The notes: generated from the letters alone by a model not told the origin. A DNA stretch of 64,000 nt from Oceanobacillus sojae (GCF_900162665.1 NZ_LT727812.1:762865-826864), one strand, 5' to 3'; shown: positions 26,651 to 34,887, numbered from the stretch's first letter. A program made the numbers and translations.

Positions 26651-26918
26651 TGATTTTTCTGATTTTTTTAAAATTAATTTTAGAAAGGAAGATTAAAAAA
26701 CGTTAGGAATTCCTGTATAATCTTTAAATAGTTACTAATATATTGTTACATTTACCTGCCCTTTTAACTTTGAATTTAGGAAGGAATCAAATAAAAAACG
26801 TTAGAATATCTTACTTTAAACAAAACATAAAGTGATTTTTATACAGGATTGTGAAGCTATACCTGATATATCAAAGCAATTACATTTGAAAAAATATTTA
26901 AAAGAAAGGATGCTATAA

Positions 26919-27424
26919 ATGCCGCCAATTACCTCAGAAAGACTATTATTTCGCCAATATCATGATAATGATTTTGATTTTCTGATGTCTTTATTATCAG
27001 ATCCTGAAGTAGTCCGTTTCATTGGAAATGGAGAGACACGGGATGAAAATGGAGGAAATAAATTTTTGAACTGGATATACAGCACCTATGAAGCCGGTGA
27101 AAATATATGTTTAAGGCTTTTAGTCCGTAAAGAAGATAATGCACTAATCGGGCATGCAGGTATTGTCCCCAAACAATTGATGGTACCATGGAAATGGAAA
27201 TAGGCTATTGGATATCCCGTAAATATTGGGGTAAAGGATACGCTACTGAAGCAGCTGAGGCACTGTTAGATTACGGCAACAACCAGCTTGATACTCAAAA
27301 ATTTATCTCATTGATTCAGCCTGATAATATTTCTTCCCAAAATGTGGCGAGAAAAATTGGAATGGAATTAGATAAAGAAATTGTGCTGGACGGCAGAAAT
27401 GTAAATCTATATTCTACTAAATAA
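26919..27424 (+). pseudogene. GNAT acetyltransferase with a frameshift
   Basis: Two overlapping frames encode one RimJ/RimL-like GNAT. Frame one gives ITSERLLFRQYHDNDFDFL to HAGIVPKQ; frame two gives MEMEIGYWISRKYWGKGYATEAAEAL with the acetyl-CoA loop and the end. Between them, around 27171-27178 (AAACAATT), one base appears to be missing; restoring it would read ...VPKQ-IDGTMEMEIGYW, the normal family sequence. No slippery heptamer in the right phase is present, so this is a mutation or a sequencing error and not programmed shifting. Otherwise the domain is intact, about 169 residues. Confidence 0.8.
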
Positions 27425-27496
27425 CCAATGCTTCTTCAGTTATATGGTACTCTAATTTAATAAGAAGCAAATAATATTATTTAAACAGGTGAAAGA

Positions 27497-27808
27497 ATGA
27501 ATAAAACGAGGAATTTTTTTCTTATATTTGGTTACATCTTGCTTTTCCTTATTACTTCAACTATTTGGGCAGAAGCTTTTTCACGTCCATTACATCCCTC
27601 ACCCGAGGATGGGCCGCTTCCTATTGGTATTTTACATAAAATAGGATTGAGAACATCCTATGCACTTTTAATAAGTACAATCTGTTTTATCCTGTCTACT
27701 GTATTAACTGCAAAAAGAATGAACAGCTTTATCATGTTTATGTCGATTTCAGGCATGTTTCTATCCACATCAGGTGTTGTAGGCGTCCTTCTATTCGGAG
27801 CTTTTTAG
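27497..27808 (+). CDS. Small membrane protein of unknown function
   Basis: The 103-residue protein has three hydrophobic helices: an N-terminal one (FFLIFGYILLFLITSTIWA) that could act as a signal, then an outside-type loop FSRPLHPSPEDGPLPIG, then TSYALLISTICFILSTVLT and FIMFMSISGMFLSTSGVVGVLLFG. A GGTGAAAG site lies before the ATG. No family recognised; single-gene unit. Confidence 0.6.
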   Translation: MNKTRNFFLIFGYILLFLITSTIWAEAFSRPLHPSPEDGPLPIGILHKIGLRTSYALLISTICFILSTVLTAKRMNSFIMFMSISGMFLSTSGVVGVLLFGAF

Positions 27809-27822
27809 CAGATAACAATATA

Positions 27823-27858
27823 GAGCCAGCTTCCTTTGCTTCAGAAGCTGACTCTTAT
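27823..27858. terminator. Terminator between convergent genes
   Basis: GAGCCAGCTTC pairs with GAAGCTGACTC (one mismatch) around a 10-base loop, followed by TTATC on the plus side. It serves the 27497 gene and possibly the convergent gene at 27881. Confidence 0.5.
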
Positions 27859-27880
27859 CATGAAATCTCTGTATTTCTTT

Positions 27881-28390
27881 TTAATCTTCTTCATAAATCT
27901 CAACATCCAGGAAATCCTCCATCATCTTATTTAACGCTTCTGCGCTCACATCAGCATCATCAGATAGATGTAATTTAATATCTAATTTAGAATCATCATT
28001 AAATTCAACATCAATATTTTTAAGATTATGTTCATCCAGGTAATCTAAAATCATATCCTCCATATCTATTTTTAACCTTTCAGTTCTTTGCTCTTCATCT
28101 GAGGTCTGTTTAATTTCCAGTTCATACTTCTCCAACAAGCCATGATTATCTAATCTTTGTGTAATATCTTCCTGAAATTCATGATAATCCTCTGTATCAT
28201 CAATCTCAAAATATAACCAGTCATCGTCACCTGTATAAGCATATATTAAATAATTTTCAGATGCATACTCGATAATTTCCAATACTATCTCAGATTCATC
28301 TTTTTCCTTTGTAAAGAATTTCCCGGCTGCAAAGATTGCTATTAAAATAGCAAAAATACCAATAGATAAAAATATTGTTTTCTTATTCAT
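27881..28390 (-). CDS. Membrane-anchored acidic outside protein, unknown
   Basis: The 169-residue protein starts MNKKTIFLSIGIFAILIAIF, an uncleaved signal anchor, and continues with a very acidic, charged outside part (many Asp and Glu, for example YTGDDDWLYFEID and LDEHNLKNIDVEFNDDSK). The ATG at 28390 has GAGAGGG upstream; the in-frame ATG five codons earlier lies before that site. It follows a phosphotransferase gene on the same strand at 37 bases. No family recognised. Confidence 0.6.
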   Translation of the reverse strand: MNKKTIFLSIGIFAILIAIFAAGKFFTKEKDESEIVLEIIEYASENYLIYAYTGDDDWLYFEIDDTEDYHEFQEDITQRLDNHGLLEKYELEIKQTSDEEQRTERLKIDMEDMILDYLDEHNLKNIDVEFNDDSKLDIKLHLSDDADVSAEALNKMMEDFLDVEIYEED

Positions 28391-28427
28391 GCTTTTCCCT
28401 CTCATAACGTCATTATTAAAGCTAATA

Positions 28428-29291
28428 CTATTGATGCAATAGCAGCCGTTTTTCAGCTTCTTTTAATGTATCTAGCCATAATTTCACATATTTCTTTTGC
28501 ATCAAGGAATCTTTTACATCTAACCAGTTTTTAATTTCTCTGGATGCTATAAGTAAAGCATCTCTGTATAGTTCCATGAGACCCCAACAGCTGTCTAATT
28601 TATCAAATTGTGATAAGCGTTGCACAGGACAACCTGAAAATAACAAGAATAATGCAGTATCATAAGTGTCAGGACGTAAACCAGCCCACTCCCAGTCAAT
28701 TATATAATATTGGTTCCGATTTTTTATTATATTTGTCGGGATAAGATCTCCGTGACTGAAAACAAGCTTCGCACTTTGATTCAGGGTACCGATTAAATGT
28801 TCTGTACTTCTTCTCGTTTCTGCATCTAATTCTTTATAGATCATTTTAAAATATCCTTCAGCCTTGCTGTCTCTGTTTAAAACGCTGACATTTTCAGGGT
28901 ATTCTTTTAGCTTGCTAATATTTTTAATTTCTTTTAGTACATTTTTTGAATCTATATCCTTTTGCATCGTAAAATCATTTCTGTTTGCAGCTAATGTGCT
29001 CCCCGTAATTTTTTCTAAGATAAGAACGATATACCTTTCATTTTGAAAGTAATCTACTAATTTAGGGATTTGCAGAATATCGGAACTCAGAAACTTATAC
29101 ATTTCTATTTCATTTAATAACGAAATGTAGAATGCTTTTTCTTTAGCTGTGCCAACCTTTATAAAATACTTTTCTGTTAAAAGGAATGCACGCTGCTTAC
29201 TTTTTAGTTTGCTTTCTAAAGCCTTTATCTCCAGCTTATTTATATAAGTATGAATCCCGGGTATCTCAGATAGTTTATTAGATATATTCAA
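28428..29291 (-). CDS. Aminoglycoside phosphotransferase-like (APH) family kinase
   Basis: A 287-residue APH-fold kinase. The N-lobe has YFIKVGTAKEKAFYISLLNEIEMY, the catalytic loop is LVFSHGDLIPTNIIKN near residues 190-205 and the metal site is YYIIDWEWAGLRPDTYDTA. SHGDLxPxN and IDWExA are the full APH motifs. It differs clearly from the phosphotransferase at 8181, so the two are not recent duplicates. TTG start at 29291 with AGGAGG. The next gene upstream is the serine hydrolase at 32 bases, suggesting one transcript. Substrate unknown. Confidence 0.82.
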   Translation of the reverse strand: MNISNKLSEIPGIHTYINKLEIKALESKLKSKQRAFLLTEKYFIKVGTAKEKAFYISLLNEIEMYKFLSSDILQIPKLVDYFQNERYIVLILEKITGSTLAANRNDFTMQKDIDSKNVLKEIKNISKLKEYPENVSVLNRDSKAEGYFKMIYKELDAETRRSTEHLIGTLNQSAKLVFSHGDLIPTNIIKNRNQYYIIDWEWAGLRPDTYDTALFLLFSGCPVQRLSQFDKLDSCWGLMELYRDALLIASREIKNWLDVKDSLMQKKYVKLWLDTLKEAEKRLLLHQ

Positions 29292-29323
29292 TTTATGGGC
29301 CTCCTGATCTATAACCAGTCTTA

Positions 29324-30238
29324 TTACAAATTAGTACTAGCATATGGCAACAAATACTTCTTAAAATACTCTATCGGCCTTGATGAACCATCGGTAAAAT
29401 CACTTGTAAAAACAGCTGTTAATTTATAACTTGGAACAACAAAGATGTACTGTCCATTTTTGCCGAGAGCAAAAAAAGTTTCAGGTATAGGAAACTCTTG
29501 ATCATTCCCTGTTAAAACCCACCAGTGATAACCATATGAAAATGTATTATCTATTTTAACACTGGCAGCAGTAGATTCCTCAACCCAATCACTTGGCATA
29601 ATTTGTTTTGATTTCCATCGACCATTGTTCATATACAATATCCCTATTTTTAATAAATCCTCTGTTTTCATATTCAAGCCAAAGCCGCCAATTGCTATTC
29701 CCTGTGAATCACGGTTCCATCTATATTGGCTTATACCCAACGGCATAAATAAATGCTTTTGCGCAAAGGATACGGTATCTAAACCAGTTGCTTTTTGTAA
29801 AATAGCACTTATTAATTGGGAAGAGCCGCAGCTATATACCCTCTCTTCTCCTGGCTTATATTGAACCTGCTGGCTCAGGACAAATTTAACCCAATTTTTA
29901 CTCGGTATCATCGCTGGATTGCCTGGCCAATGAAGCCCTGAAGTCATTGTTAATAAATGCTTGATCGTAATTTCATCGCCAGCTGGTGCCTTCCTGCTGT
30001 CTGGAAAATATGTAGTAATCGGCGTATGCACATGTGGTATATAACCTTTATCAATTGCAATACCGACAAGAGCAGATAAGATGCTTTTCGTAACAGAATA
30101 TATCTTATGCTGCCTTTCCTTCATTTTATTATTTCGATAATACTCAAATACAAGCTTGTCATCATGCTGGATGAGACAGCTGTCAATTTTATCTTTTGTC
30201 ACTTCTTTTTCAAAATTCCTCATAAGACTTTCGCTCAT
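29324..30238 (-). CDS. Serine hydrolase, class C beta-lactamase-like
   Basis: The 304-residue protein has the SxxK nucleophile motif SVTK (Ser48-Lys51) in YSVTKSILSALVGIA. The second motif reads YSCGSSQLIS, where family members usually have YSxG or YxN; the third region is FFALGKNGQYIFVVPS. No signal peptide is seen, so it is cytosolic, unlike true secreted beta-lactamases; it is more likely an esterase or peptidase of the penicillin-binding-protein-like group. ATG start with AGGAGG. It heads a likely transcript with the APH gene downstream. Confidence 0.82.
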   Translation of the reverse strand: MSESLMRNFEKEVTKDKIDSCLIQHDDKLVFEYYRNNKMKERQHKIYSVTKSILSALVGIAIDKGYIPHVHTPITTYFPDSRKAPAGDEITIKHLLTMTSGLHWPGNPAMIPSKNWVKFVLSQQVQYKPGEERVYSCGSSQLISAILQKATGLDTVSFAQKHLFMPLGISQYRWNRDSQGIAIGGFGLNMKTEDLLKIGILYMNNGRWKSKQIMPSDWVEESTAASVKIDNTFSYGYHWWVLTGNDQEFPIPETFFALGKNGQYIFVVPSYKLTAVFTSDFTDGSSRPIEYFKKYLLPYASTNL

Positions 30239-30270
30239 GTTGAAGTCCTCCTAAAATTGGTATTTATTTA

Positions 30271-30684
30271 TTATAAATCGATCCAATATCTTCTCTCTTC
30301 TTTCATAATTTCAAAGCCAAGAGACCTGTAAAGTGTTAATGCTGATTCATTCTCCGTTTCAACGAGAAGCTGCACCTCACCCAGATTGCAGCTTTTTAAA
30401 TAGTAGAGACCCTCTATTATCAGCTGACTGGCAAGACCATGATTTCTCCACCTTGGAGTAACGAACACATTCTCAATGGTCCCTATATCCTCCTTTTTTT
30501 CCTTCCAAGCCATGATACTGCCAATTATCTCGTTGTTACAAAAAGCAGTAACTGCTTTCCAAAATGGATTACTTTTATACTCAAGCAATTTTTCGAAACT
30601 GGTTGGATCATCCGTCCAGATTTCCTGCTCTGCCTGCAAATACGCTAATTCCTCCGCTCTAGTTTCCATATACCAATGCTTCAC
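30271..30684 (-). CDS. GNAT acetyltransferase, C-terminal half of a split tandem protein
   Basis: The 137 codons encode a GNAT domain with AVTAFCNNEIIGSIMAW, the acetyl-CoA loop RWRNHGLASQLI and a closing SALTLYRSLGFEIMK. It is entered either from a GTG that overlaps the upstream stop (GTGA) or, more likely, by a -1 shift from the upstream frame: in its own frame the coding character continues upstream as IPGVSVKHW, the typical linker of tandem GNAT proteins. See the entry for the slippery site. Fused, the product would be about 308 residues. Confidence 0.75.
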   Translation of the reverse strand: MKHWYMETRAEELAYLQAEQEIWTDDPTSFEKLLEYKSNPFWKAVTAFCNNEIIGSIMAWKEKKEDIGTIENVFVTPRWRNHGLASQLIIEGLYYLKSCNLGEVQLLVETENESALTLYRSLGFEIMKEERRYWIDL

Positions 30685-31196
30685 GGAGACACCTGGAATT
30701 TTAAAGTTGATTGCGGAACCAGGTTATCCAATTTACAGCGCATCCAATACAGACTTTTGAAATGCTCAAAGCCCGTGGATTTCAGATAAGCATTTTCTTT
30801 TGCTTCTGATGCAAAGTTTCCGGCGCATAATTTTACAGGAAATAGAGAAGGGAGTTTCTCTTTCTTTAATTTTGCTTTTTCAAGAATTTTTTTGTAAAGA
30901 AGCTTCCTCAGGTCATTATCATCTTCCCATTTCGAGTGCAATTTCATATTAAAAAATATTAAATGACTTGCATTGGTGGAATGATCTGCCGGAATAATAT
31001 TAATTGTTTCTATCTGTGCTTTTGCAATCATTAAATCCTTATAAAAAAAACAGCAGACATTCTCCCAATTATTCTCCGGGCCAGGCCACCAATAGATAAT
31101 GTCTGAATGGTGCTCCATCAAATTTTTATATAATTGAATTGCAGCTGGTTTGTCTTCAGCTTGATAGCTTCTAATTATATAACCGCTTTGCATCAT
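30681..31196 (-). CDS. GNAT-like protein, N-terminal half of a split tandem protein
   Basis: The 171-residue frame encodes a divergent GNAT-like domain (YIIRSYQAEDKPAAIQLYKNLMEHH at the start, AYLKSTGFEHFKSLYWMRCKLD near the end). It lacks a clear acetyl-CoA loop, as is common for the first domain of tandem GNATs. The frame closes with TGA five codons after a T TTA AAA heptamer, and the second GNAT half continues in the -1 frame. ATG at 31196 with GTGAGGAA upstream. Confidence 0.7.
   Translation of the reverse strand: MMQSGYIIRSYQAEDKPAAIQLYKNLMEHHSDIIYWWPGPENNWENVCCFFYKDLMIAKAQIETINIIPADHSTNASHLIFFNMKLHSKWEDDNDLRKLLYKKILEKAKLKKEKLPSLFPVKLCAGNFASEAKENAYLKSTGFEHFKSLYWMRCKLDNLVPQSTLKFQVSP
30699..30705 (-). 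promoter_or_regulatory. Possible -1 ribosomal frameshift site T TTA AAA
   Basis: On the minus strand the heptamer TTTAAAA is phased exactly as T TTA AAA in the reading frame of the upstream GNAT half (codons 30704-30702 and 30701-30699). That is the X XXY YYZ form used for -1 frameshifting, and the -1 frame is precisely the one that continues into the second GNAT half. The zero frame stops 15 bases later. A CTCCG / CGGAG pairing about 10 bases downstream could help but is weak. A simple frameshift mutation at an A-run would look the same. Confidence 0.4.
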
Positions 31197-31307
31197 GCAT
31201 TCCTCACCAACTTATTAGTTTTACACTATATTTTCACAAAACCAAATAATTACTTACTTGTAATTACATCAGCTGTTTAAAATAATTTATTATTTCATTA
31301 TCCCTTT

Positions 31308-31403
31308 TTAATCGATACTCTTTAGATATTCATCTCTTTCTTCCGGGGTCCTTTTAATATCTCCTGTATCAAATCTTTTCCAAACAACATTATCCAATTG
31401 TTC
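31308..31403 (-). pseudogene. Short coding remnant in intergenic DNA
   Basis: On the minus strand 31 codons read like real protein (EQLDNVVWKRFDTGDIKRT, then PEERDEYLKSID) and end at a TAA. Upstream in frame a stop occurs at once and there is no ATG or ribosome site. It is probably the tail of a lost gene. The rest of the 31,197-31,654 gap shows nothing else except an inverted repeat and a terminator. Confidence 0.3.
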
Positions 31404-31422
31404 TATTTACTAAACAATTGGA
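31393..31422. repeat. Perfect 10-bp inverted repeat
   Basis: TCCAATTGTT and AACAATTGGA are separated by 10 bases. It lies about 200 bases upstream of the tandem GNAT gene. The spacing suits a dimeric repressor or a hairpin; no adjacent regulator is identified. Confidence 0.45.
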
Positions 31423-31613
31423 TTTACACGAAATCTATATAATCCAATATTACCATAATACTTTATACTTTTATTGTAAATTTCTGAAATTACAACGATT
31501 TTAGTATAGAAAAAAAGACATTATTTCAATGCATCAAGGACTGAATTGCTTTTTTCTCTCAGCAAAGATTATTAGGAATTGCCGCGAGTATATATTCGCC
31601 TTAAATCTGTTCA

Positions 31614-31647
31614 TAAAAAAATCGGGCGTGCGTCTGCCCGATTTTTC
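31614..31647. terminator. Terminator after the NAD(P)-binding protein gene
   Basis: AAAATCGGGC / GCCCGATTTTT around an 8-base loop, with T-runs on both strands. On the minus strand it ends the 31655 gene. Confidence 0.85.
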
Positions 31648-31654
31648 TTCATTA

Positions 31655-32302
31655 TTACACTGACTGTATTGCTTCCTCAACAGGTATTTGTCCACCTACT
31701 GCCCGAAATCGTTTGCCGATGGTTGTATCATTTTTCAAGCTCGTATAAATTACTTTAGCAATATCTTCCCGGGGCACTTCTCCCCGCTCCACAGTGGCTC
31801 CAAGATTTACTTGATTCGTACCAGGATCATTCGTCAACATGCCTGGATGAACGATGGTATAGTCTAAATCAGTGTTTAACAGCCACTCATCTGCATAATG
31901 TTTTGCTACGACATAAGGAGCAAACGATTCAGGAGCCGCTTGAATAGCTTCGCGGCTGGTATCAAACGAACTAACCATGATAAAACGTTTGACATTCGCT
32001 TTTTCTGCTGCCTGAATGGTCTTTACAGCACCGTCCAAATCAATCATTAGGGTTTTATCCTTGCCAGTTTTAGGACCAGATCCGGCTGTAAATACAACCG
32101 CATCTACTCCTTCTGCCGCTTTAGCAATTGCATCGACTTCATCCTCTAAGTTAACAATGGCCGTTTCAGCACCCAGATCCTTAAAATAATCGGCTTGTTC
32201 CTGCTTACGGATAAGTGCACGGGCCTGATCTCCATTTTCCTTAATCAATTTGACCAGATGCTTCCCTATTTGTCCATTTGCTCCAACTACTAAGATATTC
32301 AA
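31655..32302 (-). CDS. NAD(P)-binding NmrA/SDR-like protein (YhfK/YwnB-like)
   Basis: The 215-residue cytosolic protein has a Rossmann fold: NILVVGANGQIGKHLVKLI at the start (GxxGxxG), VDAVVFTAGSG, then FIMVSSFDT and YVVAKHYADEWL in place of the YxxxK motif, and TIVHPGMLTND. This matches atypical SDR proteins such as Bacillus YhfK and YwnB, used as redox or stress-related NAD(P)-binding proteins of unknown substrate. The chosen start is TTG at 32302, eight bases after AAAGGG; the longer frame adds 36 residues unlike any SDR. Confidence 0.82.
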   Translation of the reverse strand: MNILVVGANGQIGKHLVKLIKENGDQARALIRKQEQADYFKDLGAETAIVNLEDEVDAIAKAAEGVDAVVFTAGSGPKTGKDKTLMIDLDGAVKTIQAAEKANVKRFIMVSSFDTSREAIQAAPESFAPYVVAKHYADEWLLNTDLDYTIVHPGMLTNDPGTNQVNLGATVERGEVPREDIAKVIYTSLKNDTTIGKRFRAVGGQIPVEEAIQSV

Positions 32303-32453
32303 TACCCTCACCCTTTCATTTTGACTTCTTCTGTTTATTGTAAAGCTTTGAACTGAAGATGTTAAATAATTGGATTGTGTAAGAGAACAGCTTGGATAAT
32401 CCTGGCTCAAGTCTTCAGGTTAATAGGACTTTCTTTTGTTCCTAATTATTAAG

Positions 32454-32492
32454 CAGGGCTTATCCTCATGTTATGCAAGAGGATAAGCCCTG
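32454..32492 (-). terminator. Strong hairpin after the coiled-coil protein gene
   Basis: CAGGGCTTATCCTC and its exact complement form a 14-bp stem with an 11-base loop, five bases past the stop at 32497. The minus-side tail CTTAATAATT is not a clean T-run but the position suits a terminator. Confidence 0.6.
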
Positions 32493-32496
32493 TCCG

Positions 32497-32859
32497 CTAT
32501 TTAATAATCGTGTTAACTTGAATAAGCTCTGGCTTCGCTCCAAGTACTAACAGAAATACTTGTGAATAGGAGACTTGTTCCAGATGCTGGAGTACAGCTA
32601 GCAATTCCTCAAAATCCTTTTGTTCTTTTAATAAATTTACTTCTTTTTGATAAAGCTGTAAAACAGATTCCCGAATAAATGGCGGTCTGGCTGCCTCTTC
32701 TTCTGCTGTCAGCAGCTCCCCTAAATATTTATAAGGTATCTGTAGCTGTCTGGTCAGACTCACCAGATGCTGCAAATGCTCATACAATTCTTTGTAATTG
32801 CGTTGAAGCCGGTCAAGTTCTTCCTCTATTAGATATAAACTATTTAGATCCACAAACAT
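32497..32859 (-). CDS. Small helical protein, unknown
   Basis: The 120-residue protein is almost all helix, rich in Leu, Glu and Gln with heptad-like spacing (LIEEELDRLQRNYKELYEHLQHLV, LKEQKDFEELLAVLQHLEQV). No enzyme motif. The ATG at 32859 has AGAGGAGA in front and overlaps the end of the upstream thioesterase gene by 20 bases, so the two are an operon. Confidence 0.65.
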   Translation of the reverse strand: MFVDLNSLYLIEEELDRLQRNYKELYEHLQHLVSLTRQLQIPYKYLGELLTAEEEAARPPFIRESVLQLYQKEVNLLKEQKDFEELLAVLQHLEQVSYSQVFLLVLGAKPELIQVNTIIK

Positions 32860-33388
32860 AGATATCTCCTCTTTCCCATGGTTTTTCTAAACCAATAATT
32901 TGTGTCAGCTCTTTACTGTGCTCTCTTCTTTTTCGACGCATCGCTGCCCGCTTCTCACCAGATTCATATAAGAATTTTTCCTCTGCTGATTCTGGTACAA
33001 TGCTTGCTACTTTTATAGCCTTCTTATTCATGTCCAAGGCTACAAAGGTAAGAAAAGCTGTTGCAGCTATTTTTCTTTCTCCTGTCATCATATCCTCAGC
33101 AATCACCTTACAAAAAATTTCCATCGATGTATTACCCGTATAGGAAACAAATGATTCGATACATACTGAATCAGATTGACGGATTGGATGGAGAAAATCA
33201 ATCGAATCAGTAGATGCTGTCACGCATTCCTTGACTCTGGCATGTCTTCTGGCAGATAATGTGGCATTATTATCCAACTTCTTCATCAATACACCTCCAA
33301 AGAGGGTATTGTAATTATTTAAATCATTAATTAGTACCTGATCTGTACTAACTACTCTGCTTTCGTTCGGGTGTTTAAAACTATTCAT
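32840..33388 (-). CDS. Acyl-CoA thioesterase, hotdog fold (YkhA-like)
   Basis: The 182-residue protein belongs to the cytosolic acyl-CoA hydrolases. The hotdog motif is NNYNTLFGGVLMKKLDNNATLSARRHA near residues 25-51, with the catalytic-type Asn/Asp followed by the long hotdog helix; VTASTDSIDFLHPI and CKVIAEDMMTGERKIAATAFLTFVALD follow. It frees fatty acids from CoA. ATG at 33388 with AAGGAAGGG. The basic tail KRAAMRRKRREHSKEL is typical of the YkhA group. Confidence 0.85.
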   Translation of the reverse strand: MNSFKHPNESRVVSTDQVLINDLNNYNTLFGGVLMKKLDNNATLSARRHARVKECVTASTDSIDFLHPIRQSDSVCIESFVSYTGNTSMEIFCKVIAEDMMTGERKIAATAFLTFVALDMNKKAIKVASIVPESAEEKFLYESGEKRAAMRRKRREHSKELTQIIGLEKPWERGDIYVCGSK

Positions 33389-33519
33389 ATTACGTGCGTT
33401 CCCTTCCTTAATAAGATTGCTTTATTTTTGCTCTTTATTTATCTTAAAGGCTATCGCTCCATAATAAAAATAGTTATTTGTCATTTAACATATAGATGAA
33501 ATCTATGAAAACGCCATAT

Positions 33520-34419
33520 CTAATTTATATTTCCACGCAGGAACATCAATTGCTCCTGCATAAACTTCAGCCACTCTTTTGTAACATAAGAGATATAGCT
33601 GTTCTTCTTCCAGATAATTGCTAATTGCCATAAAATCGAAGGATCCTCAATTTCCACACTGACAACATCTTCTTTCAGCATATCAATAATACTTTCCGGC
33701 AGGATACTTACTCCGAGACTTGCACTAATCATCTGTTCGATAAAGTTCCATTGAGAGCTCTCTGCAACCACATCAGGAATAAAACCGGCAGTCTTACACG
33801 CTTCAGTTATACGATCATTTAAGATAAAGTCTTCACTAAATAAAATAAAATGATCTTCCTTTAATTCAATAAGCTTTATTCTTTCTCTCCCGGCAAATTT
33901 ATGAGAACGCGGAATTACCAGCTTTAACTGCTCCTCAAGCAAAAAGAATTGATGAAAGGTTTCCGTATCTGTCGGCAGTACCGTAATACCGACATCAACC
34001 TCATCATTAATGATACTTTCCTCAATTCTTTTACTGCCATTTTCTAATAATTCAAAGCTGATATCTGGATAACTCTCATGAAACTCTCCAAGGGCATGAA
34101 TAAACAGCCTCACATTCATAATCGGAGGTAACCCTATTTTAATATGCCCCTGCCTGATACCAAGCAAATTATTCATTTCTGTCGGGAGATTTTCATATAA
34201 CCTGACAATTTCTTTTGCTTGCTGCAAAAATGCTTTACCTGCATCCGTAAGAACCATTTGCCGTTTATGGCGATCAAATAGTTCCACTCCTAATTCTGCT
34301 TCCAAATCCCGTAAAAGCTTACTAATCGTGGGCTGTGAAATAAACAGCTTTTCTGCTGCTTTCGTCATACTGCCCGTTTTGACGATTTCTATAAAATAAA
34401 TCATATGTTTGATCTCCAT
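33520..34419 (-). CDS. LysR family transcriptional regulator (CidR/YwbI-like)
   Basis: The 299-residue regulator has the LysR winged helix at residues 1-60 (MIYFIEIVKTGSMTKAAEKL, ISQPTISKLLRDLEAELGVELFDR) and a periplasmic-binding-like effector domain afterwards. The effector domain is of the group that includes CynR and CidR/YwbI regulators. No divergent target gene lies next to it: upstream there are only 330 noncoding bases before the tRNA terminator, so its targets are unknown and it may have lost a neighbour when the prophage entered or earlier. Confidence 0.85.
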   Translation of the reverse strand: MEIKHMIYFIEIVKTGSMTKAAEKLFISQPTISKLLRDLEAELGVELFDRHKRQMVLTDAGKAFLQQAKEIVRLYENLPTEMNNLLGIRQGHIKIGLPPIMNVRLFIHALGEFHESYPDISFELLENGSKRIEESIINDEVDVGITVLPTDTETFHQFFLLEEQLKLVIPRSHKFAGRERIKLIELKEDHFILFSEDFILNDRITEACKTAGFIPDVVAESSQWNFIEQMISASLGVSILPESIIDMLKEDVVSVEIEDPSILWQLAIIWKKNSYISYVTKEWLKFMQEQLMFLRGNIN

Positions 34420-34749
34420 CGTTTTCCCTCTTTCCTAAGCAAGATAGTTACTTTAAGTTTATCATTTAAAAGTACAACATAACCATACATGAATATTACA
34501 CACAGTAATTGCATTTATCTGGAGGAAGTGTTTCTACTTCTTTTGAAGAGACTATCCCTTGTGATATCCCTTTTACAATGATTAGAATAAAATTATAAGC
34601 ATTATAAAGAAACAGGTTCTAAAGAAGCTTTATGCTGATTTAAAGTGTGTTAACTATTCCATCGACTTATGCTGAATAAAGGAATAGGCACTAAATTTGT
34701 ATCAAGGAAAATCTCTCCCCTATTATCCCCTTAAATTTTCTCGGAAAAC
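34420..34749. other. Intergenic region with no clear gene
   Basis: AT-rich stretch between the LysR gene and the tRNA terminator. It should contain the LysR promoter. No ORF or structure I can support. Confidence 0.5.
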
Positions 34750-34790
34750 AAAAAAACTCATAAACGTTGTTATATCAACGTTTATGAGTT
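34750..34790 (-). terminator. Terminator of the interrupted tRNA-Leu
   Basis: A perfect 15-bp stem AACTCATAAACGTTG with its complement, 6-base loop, followed on the minus strand by TTTTTTTGTTTT. It lies 40 bases past the tRNA-Leu 3' end and shows the original direction of tRNA transcription. Confidence 0.88.
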
Positions 34791-34830
34791 AAATGAATTG
34801 CTATTATCTTGTGTTATTGTAACCTTAGAA

Positions 34831-34887
34831 TACCGGTGGTCGGGGTCGAACCGACACGTCCCAGAGGACACGGGATTTTGAGTCCCG
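34831..34887 (-). tRNA. 3' half of tRNA-Leu(CAA): prophage attachment site
   Basis: Read on the minus strand, this is a tRNA-Leu from the anticodon stem to the discriminator base. The anticodon arm is CGGGA-CTCAAAA-TCCCG (anticodon CAA), then a long class II variable arm GTCC-TCT-GGGAC, the T arm GTCGG-TTCGACC-CCGAC and the acceptor strand CACCGGT plus A; CCA is not encoded. The 5' half (acceptor strand and D arm) is absent and is replaced by phage-side DNA. Phages that use tRNA genes carry a copy of the 3' part, restoring the tRNA at the integrase end and leaving a 3' fragment at the other. This fragment is therefore one att site; the functional tRNA is expected beyond the right edge. Confidence 0.85.

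Noticed and set aside
27171-27188. Programmed frameshift in the 26919 GNAT gene
   Set aside because: A -1 shift would be needed but no X XXY YYZ heptamer lies in phase at the junction; a missing base is simpler.
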